In this document: positions 49,994 through 52,699 of the stretch, piece by piece
Layout: the number at the start of each line of letters is the position of its first letter
Numbering within the stretch: position 1 is the first letter of the stretch
Assembly (NCBI GenBank): GCA_947631115.1
Contig: CANRKB010000012.1
Coordinates: 1 to 52,699, forward strand
Direction of reading: 5' to 3'
Source of the DNA: an uncultured Clostridia bacterium
GTDB taxonomy: Bacteria > Bacillota > Clostridia > Oscillospirales > Ruminococcaceae
DNA length: 52,699 nt
Notes under the pieces: model-generated
Seen by the model: only the letters and a program-made list of their open reading frames with translations
The model's database searches: none
Told to the model about the DNA's origin: nothing
Program-made: the position numbers and the translations under genes

Positions 49994-51343
49994 TTATTCC
50001 TCCGCCGTTCCTATGTCAATATCAAGCACCGCTTCAGAAACGCCGCTTTCGCTCTTTAAAAAGTTTTCCATTATCTGTTTTTCAGAGTCCGAAAGCTCCT
50101 TTTCCGAAACTCCCGAAAGCAGGATATACTGTCCGCTTTCACCGTACATAAGCCCAACGCGAATGTCCTTTATGTCGGTAAAAATCTCCGAAGCTTTCTT
50201 TGAAACAGCCGAACAGTCCGTTATATTCCCGAGGCTTTCGTTCAGTCTTTCGTTTTCTTCCTTTTCCTTTTCAAGCTGACTTTGCAGGTCGCGAATGGTG
50301 CTTTCTTGAACGGCAATAGTCACCTTGTCGGCGTCGGCTTCGCCTTCTATGCTCTTGTTCTGCGTCACTTGCAGAGTAAAGCCGCCGAGGTCGTAGTCCG
50401 AAAGCTTGTTTTCAAGCTCGCTTATCCTGTCGTCAGGAATCTGCATTCCCACAAGCGACACCGAAATCTTCTTGTCCATATAGTCGACATTGCTTTGTAC
50501 AAGTTGAGTTTCGGAAAACACAAATTCTTTTTTCAGATAATCGTCCGCATTTTTTTCGAGAACAGTTTTATACACCGTAAATCCCGCGAACAGTATGCTC
50601 GGAATTACCGTTATTACCACCGCTGCGGTTATGGCTCTGCGAATCTTCTTTTCTTTTTTGGCGTCAAGCTCCGTGTGTGCGGGAACTCTCAGAAGTTTAG
50701 TGACAAAGAAAGCCGAAAGCGCAATAAACAGCGTGTTTATCAAAAACAGATAAGACGCGCCGAGTATAAAGCTCAGCTGCGCCGTGGCAATTCCGTAGCC
50801 TACCGTGCAGAGCGGCGGCATAAGCGCCGTCGCTATTGCTACTCCGGGAATAACGTTGCTGGTCTTCTGTCTTGTGTTTCCTATTCCTCCCGCGATACCG
50901 CCGAACAGTGCGATAAGAACGTCCCAGAGCGTGGGGCTTGTGCGGGCTATCATTTCGCTTGTCGCCGTATGTAATGGCGAGAGCAAAAAGTAGATCGTCG
51001 AGGTTATAAGGCTTATTATGACCTGAGTTGCAAACCTCGAAGCCGCATGCTTTAACATTGAGAGGTTGCGTATAGCCAGCGAATAACCCATAGTAAGAAT
51101 ACCGCTCATAAGCGGGGAAATCAGCATAGCGCCTATTATAACGGCTGTAGAGTTTACATTAAGTCCTATAGAGGCTATAAGTATCGCCAGCATCAATATC
51201 CACATATTTGCGCCGTGAATGACCGTGTTTTCTTTCATCATGTCGTTCAGCTCGTCGTAGCTTAGCATATTGCTTCGCATATCGAGCAGATTATGAAAAT
51301 ATTCGCCTATGGCGCTTCTTTTTCTCTCGGTTTCTTTTTGCAT
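49994..51343 (-). CDS. DUF389 family membrane protein
   Basis: A 449-residue protein. The DUF389 core (residues ~45-200) reads IASIGLNVNSTAVIIGAMLISPLMSGILTMGYSLA, then LWDVLIALFGGIAGGIGNTR and IPGVAIATALMPPLCTVGYGIA, a strongly conserved pattern. About seven membrane helices are followed by an extracytoplasmic helical/coiled-coil tail (~265-449, IRDLQSQLEKEKEENERLNESL). The function of the family is not established. The ATG at 51343 has AAAGGG upstream; in-frame codons up to 51412 lie over the promoter and are rejected. Confidence 0.93.
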   Translation of the reverse strand: MQKETERKRSAIGEYFHNLLDMRSNMLSYDELNDMMKENTVIHGANMWILMLAILIASIGLNVNSTAVIIGAMLISPLMSGILTMGYSLAIRNLSMLKHAASRFATQVIISLITSTIYFLLSPLHTATSEMIARTSPTLWDVLIALFGGIAGGIGNTRQKTSNVIPGVAIATALMPPLCTVGYGIATAQLSFILGASYLFLINTLFIALSAFFVTKLLRVPAHTELDAKKEKKIRRAITAAVVITVIPSILFAGFTVYKTVLEKNADDYLKKEFVFSETQLVQSNVDYMDKKISVSLVGMQIPDDRISELENKLSDYDLGGFTLQVTQNKSIEGEADADKVTIAVQESTIRDLQSQLEKEKEENERLNESLGNITDCSAVSKKASEIFTDIKDIRVGLMYGESGQYILLSGVSEKELSDSEKQIMENFLKSESGVSEAVLDIDIGTAEE

Positions 51344-51383
51344 TTTGTTCACCCTTTGCCTTTCAAAAAAATTACCATAGAGA

Positions 51384-51412
51384 ATTATACACCTTAAAAG
51401 CCAAAATGTCAA
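51384..51412 (-). promoter_or_regulatory. Consensus promoter of the DUF389 gene
   Basis: On the minus strand TTGACA (51407-51412) and TATAAT (51384-51389), 17-bp spacer; both hexamers are perfect. Confidence 0.9.
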
Positions 51413-51453
51413 CAGTTATATACCGTACTTTATATACACCCTGATGTTTATAC

Positions 51454-51482
51454 TTGATTTTTGTAAAAAAATATGTTACAAT
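51454..51482 (+). promoter_or_regulatory. Promoter of the lipoprotein gene
   Basis: TTGATT (51454-51459) and TACAAT (51477-51482), 17-bp spacer. Confidence 0.75.
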
Positions 51483-51510
51483 GTAACTACAGCACAAACA
51501 CTTCAAGGGG

Positions 51511-52461
51511 TTGATACAAATAAAAAGAAGCAGGATAATTGTTTTACTTGCGGCGGCTTTAATGCTTTTAACAGGTTGTCACAACGAATTTTCAAATTTG
51601 CCGACCGTTTCATCTGAAAATTATTCAAGCATATACAGCTCTTCCTCGTCGGTTAAATCATCAAGTTCGTCGATTAAATCGACAAGCTCGTTGGCTGAAT
51701 CATCAAGTTCATTGATTAAATCATCAAGCTCGTCTGTAAAGTCATCAAGTTCATTGATTAAATCATCAAGCTCGTCCGAATTATCCGCAAGCTCGTCAAA
51801 GATAGCAAACGTTGACCCAAATTTATGCGAACATGAGATAGTTGTCGACCGTGGGATCATACCGACAACTACATACGGCGGGCTTTCGCAGGGCGCGCAC
51901 TGTTCGATATGCGGGACGGTGATAAACGAACAGATACGGATGGGACTGACGCATGTTTATAATCCTCAAAAGATCGAAAAGCAGGAGGACGGTTCGGTAA
52001 AGATAACGTACAAATGCTCTTGCAAGTCGAAAGCTCAAACAACTACGATTGCGGTTCAAAAGATACCGACCGAAGAGGAAGTCTATAACACGCTTGTTTC
52101 GTTTAAGACGAAATATCCGGAGGGAATGGAATTTGATGACAGCAAGGTATACATAACGACCGCGTTCCTTATGGATGTATCAATGGAGGGACGCGGGTGT
52201 GCAGCGTTTAGTTGTGAATTGAGTGACGCGGCGTTCGGCGATCTTCCGGGCAGGGTATCATTTAATTTTAATAAGATCAGACCGGGTGATGTGATAAGAA
52301 TGAATGGCGACACACACTCGGTGATAGTTCTGAAAGTTCAAGGCGATGATGTGACGATTGCAGAGGCAAACTATAATCATTCCGTACACTGGGAAAGGAC
52401 GCTTAGTCTTTCAAAAGCCGTTGAGGAGTGGAATTATATCATAACGCGCTATCCGAAGTGA
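51511..52461 (+). CDS. Ser-rich lipoprotein with a papain-fold-like C-terminal domain
   Basis: A secreted lipoprotein of up to 316 residues. The signal peptide KRSRIIVLLAAALMLLTGC ends in lipobox LTGC (C23). Residues ~36-100 are a Ser tract with Ile/Val-Lys interruptions (SSSSSLIKSSSSS-like units). The C-terminal part has Cys pairs (CSICG, KCSC) and, from ~205, a block with GCAAFSCELSD, RPGDVIRMNGDTHSVIVL and AEANYNHSVHWER, which looks like the Cys/His arrangement of CHAP or NlpC/P60 folds; this is weak evidence. The start is unusual: no ATG; TTG at 51511 directly abuts AAGGGG, while an in-frame ATA at 51520 has perfect spacing. Confidence 0.8.
   Translation: MIQIKRSRIIVLLAAALMLLTGCHNEFSNLPTVSSENYSSIYSSSSSVKSSSSSIKSTSSLAESSSSLIKSSSSSVKSSSSLIKSSSSSELSASSSKIANVDPNLCEHEIVVDRGIIPTTTYGGLSQGAHCSICGTVINEQIRMGLTHVYNPQKIEKQEDGSVKITYKCSCKSKAQTTTIAVQKIPTEEEVYNTLVSFKTKYPEGMEFDDSKVYITTAFLMDVSMEGRGCAAFSCELSDAAFGDLPGRVSFNFNKIRPGDVIRMNGDTHSVIVLKVQGDDVTIAEANYNHSVHWERTLSLSKAVEEWNYIITRYPK
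51645..51790 (+). repeat. Tandem repeat encoding the Ser tract
   Basis: Units of about 24-48 bp built from TCATCAAGCTCGT and TTGATTAAA (AAATCATCAAGCTCGT-like) repeat from 51645 to 51790, so the tract can expand or shrink. The minus strand is open across it only because of this periodicity. Confidence 0.82.
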
Positions 52462-52699
52462 CGCTCGGAATCCGGCTGCAGCCTGCTTTAAGTATTTTGC
52501 TTGCAGCGTTATGAGGTTATAATTCGTGCATATAGCGCGGCATACGCAGGTCCTCGTCAGTCTCAGATCCGACATTTTACACGTCAGTAATAACGCAATT
52601 CTCATTGCTTCAAAAAAGTATGAAAATGTTATGATACAATAGATATGTTACAAAAAGAGAAGACAAACTACCTCAAATATGTTATAATGTTAATAACCA

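Noticed and set aside
51621-51860. Minus-strand frame with DELDDLINELDD-like repeats
   Set aside because: It is the reverse reading of the Ser-tract DNA repeat; the plus strand has the lipobox and promoter.
52645-52699. Possible start of a further gene (MLQKEKTNYLKYVIMLIT...) running off the window end
   Set aside because: Only 18 codons are visible and there is no ribosome site before the ATG; it cannot be supported from this window.

Overview
The window looks like chromosomal DNA of a Gram-positive, spore-forming member of the Clostridia, probably an Oscillospiraceae/Ruminococcus-like gut bacterium. The basis is moderate GC, strong GGAGG ribosome sites, TTGACA-17-TATAAT promoters, a fused large PurL, both dipicolinate synthase subunits (spore core), BspA-type leucine-rich repeat surface proteins with SPETG sorting signals, and Agr-like regulators. 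The genus is an inference; no rRNA or tRNA gene was found.

Layout. 1-4056: end of a beta-propeller-like protein, then an ABC ATPase and its large permease. 4552-5835: DUF4026/DUF2314 protein. 6092-10819: a LytTR response regulator and AgrC-type histidine kinase behind a promoter carrying two LytTR-like direct repeats, followed by an RsbV/RsbU/RsbW-like partner-switching trio. 11093-12535: CstA-family carrier. 12573-20844: a peptide export island with an NHLM-type short HlyD protein, a C39-peptidase ABC exporter, a second NHLM ABC protein, a 59-aa protein overlapping an ECF sigma factor, a condensation-like acyltransferase, and five tandem small genes ending their leaders in AGG (four Nif11-like leaders of about 59 residues and one stripped to the cleavage motif). 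21001-24984: sortase-anchored 5'-nucleotidase with a long helical tail. 25430-25570: 46-aa acidic protein. 25966-29043 (-): CadC/ArsR regulator, methyltransferase, HMA chaperone and CPC-type P-ATPase. 29391-30231: rplM-rpsI. 30463-31209: MORN protein. 31372-35094 (-): purL. 35289-35463: a strongly structured leader RNA before a BspA-like LRR protein. 37652-38992: AAA/DUF4143 ATPase. 39129-40584 (-): dpaB and dpaA. 41023-43507: ppa, maf, rhomboid, SDR. 44354-49825: GntR regulator with an ABC ATPase between two paralogous permeases. 49994-51343 (-): DUF389 protein. 51511-52461: Ser-rich lipoprotein.

How the genes may work together. The peptide island contains an exporter, a leader protease, a dedicated sigma factor and peptide precursors, but no recognisable lanthionine, radical SAM, cyclodehydratase or YcaO enzyme. 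The predicted cores lack Cys and look like short amphipathic helices, so the most interesting reading is a Nif11-leader system that secretes unmodified (or acylated) amphipathic peptides. The adjacent LytTR/AgrC-type pair resembles the regulators of Blp/Com-type peptide systems, so the peptides could be signals as well as effectors; this link is inference.

Intergenic DNA is rich in repeats: heptamer tandem arrays (TTACCTC/TAGCCTC) abutting gene 3' ends, a dispersed element of about 110 bp in three to four copies, a 100-bp inverted pair 18 kb apart, duplicated perfect hairpins, and a nested palindrome.
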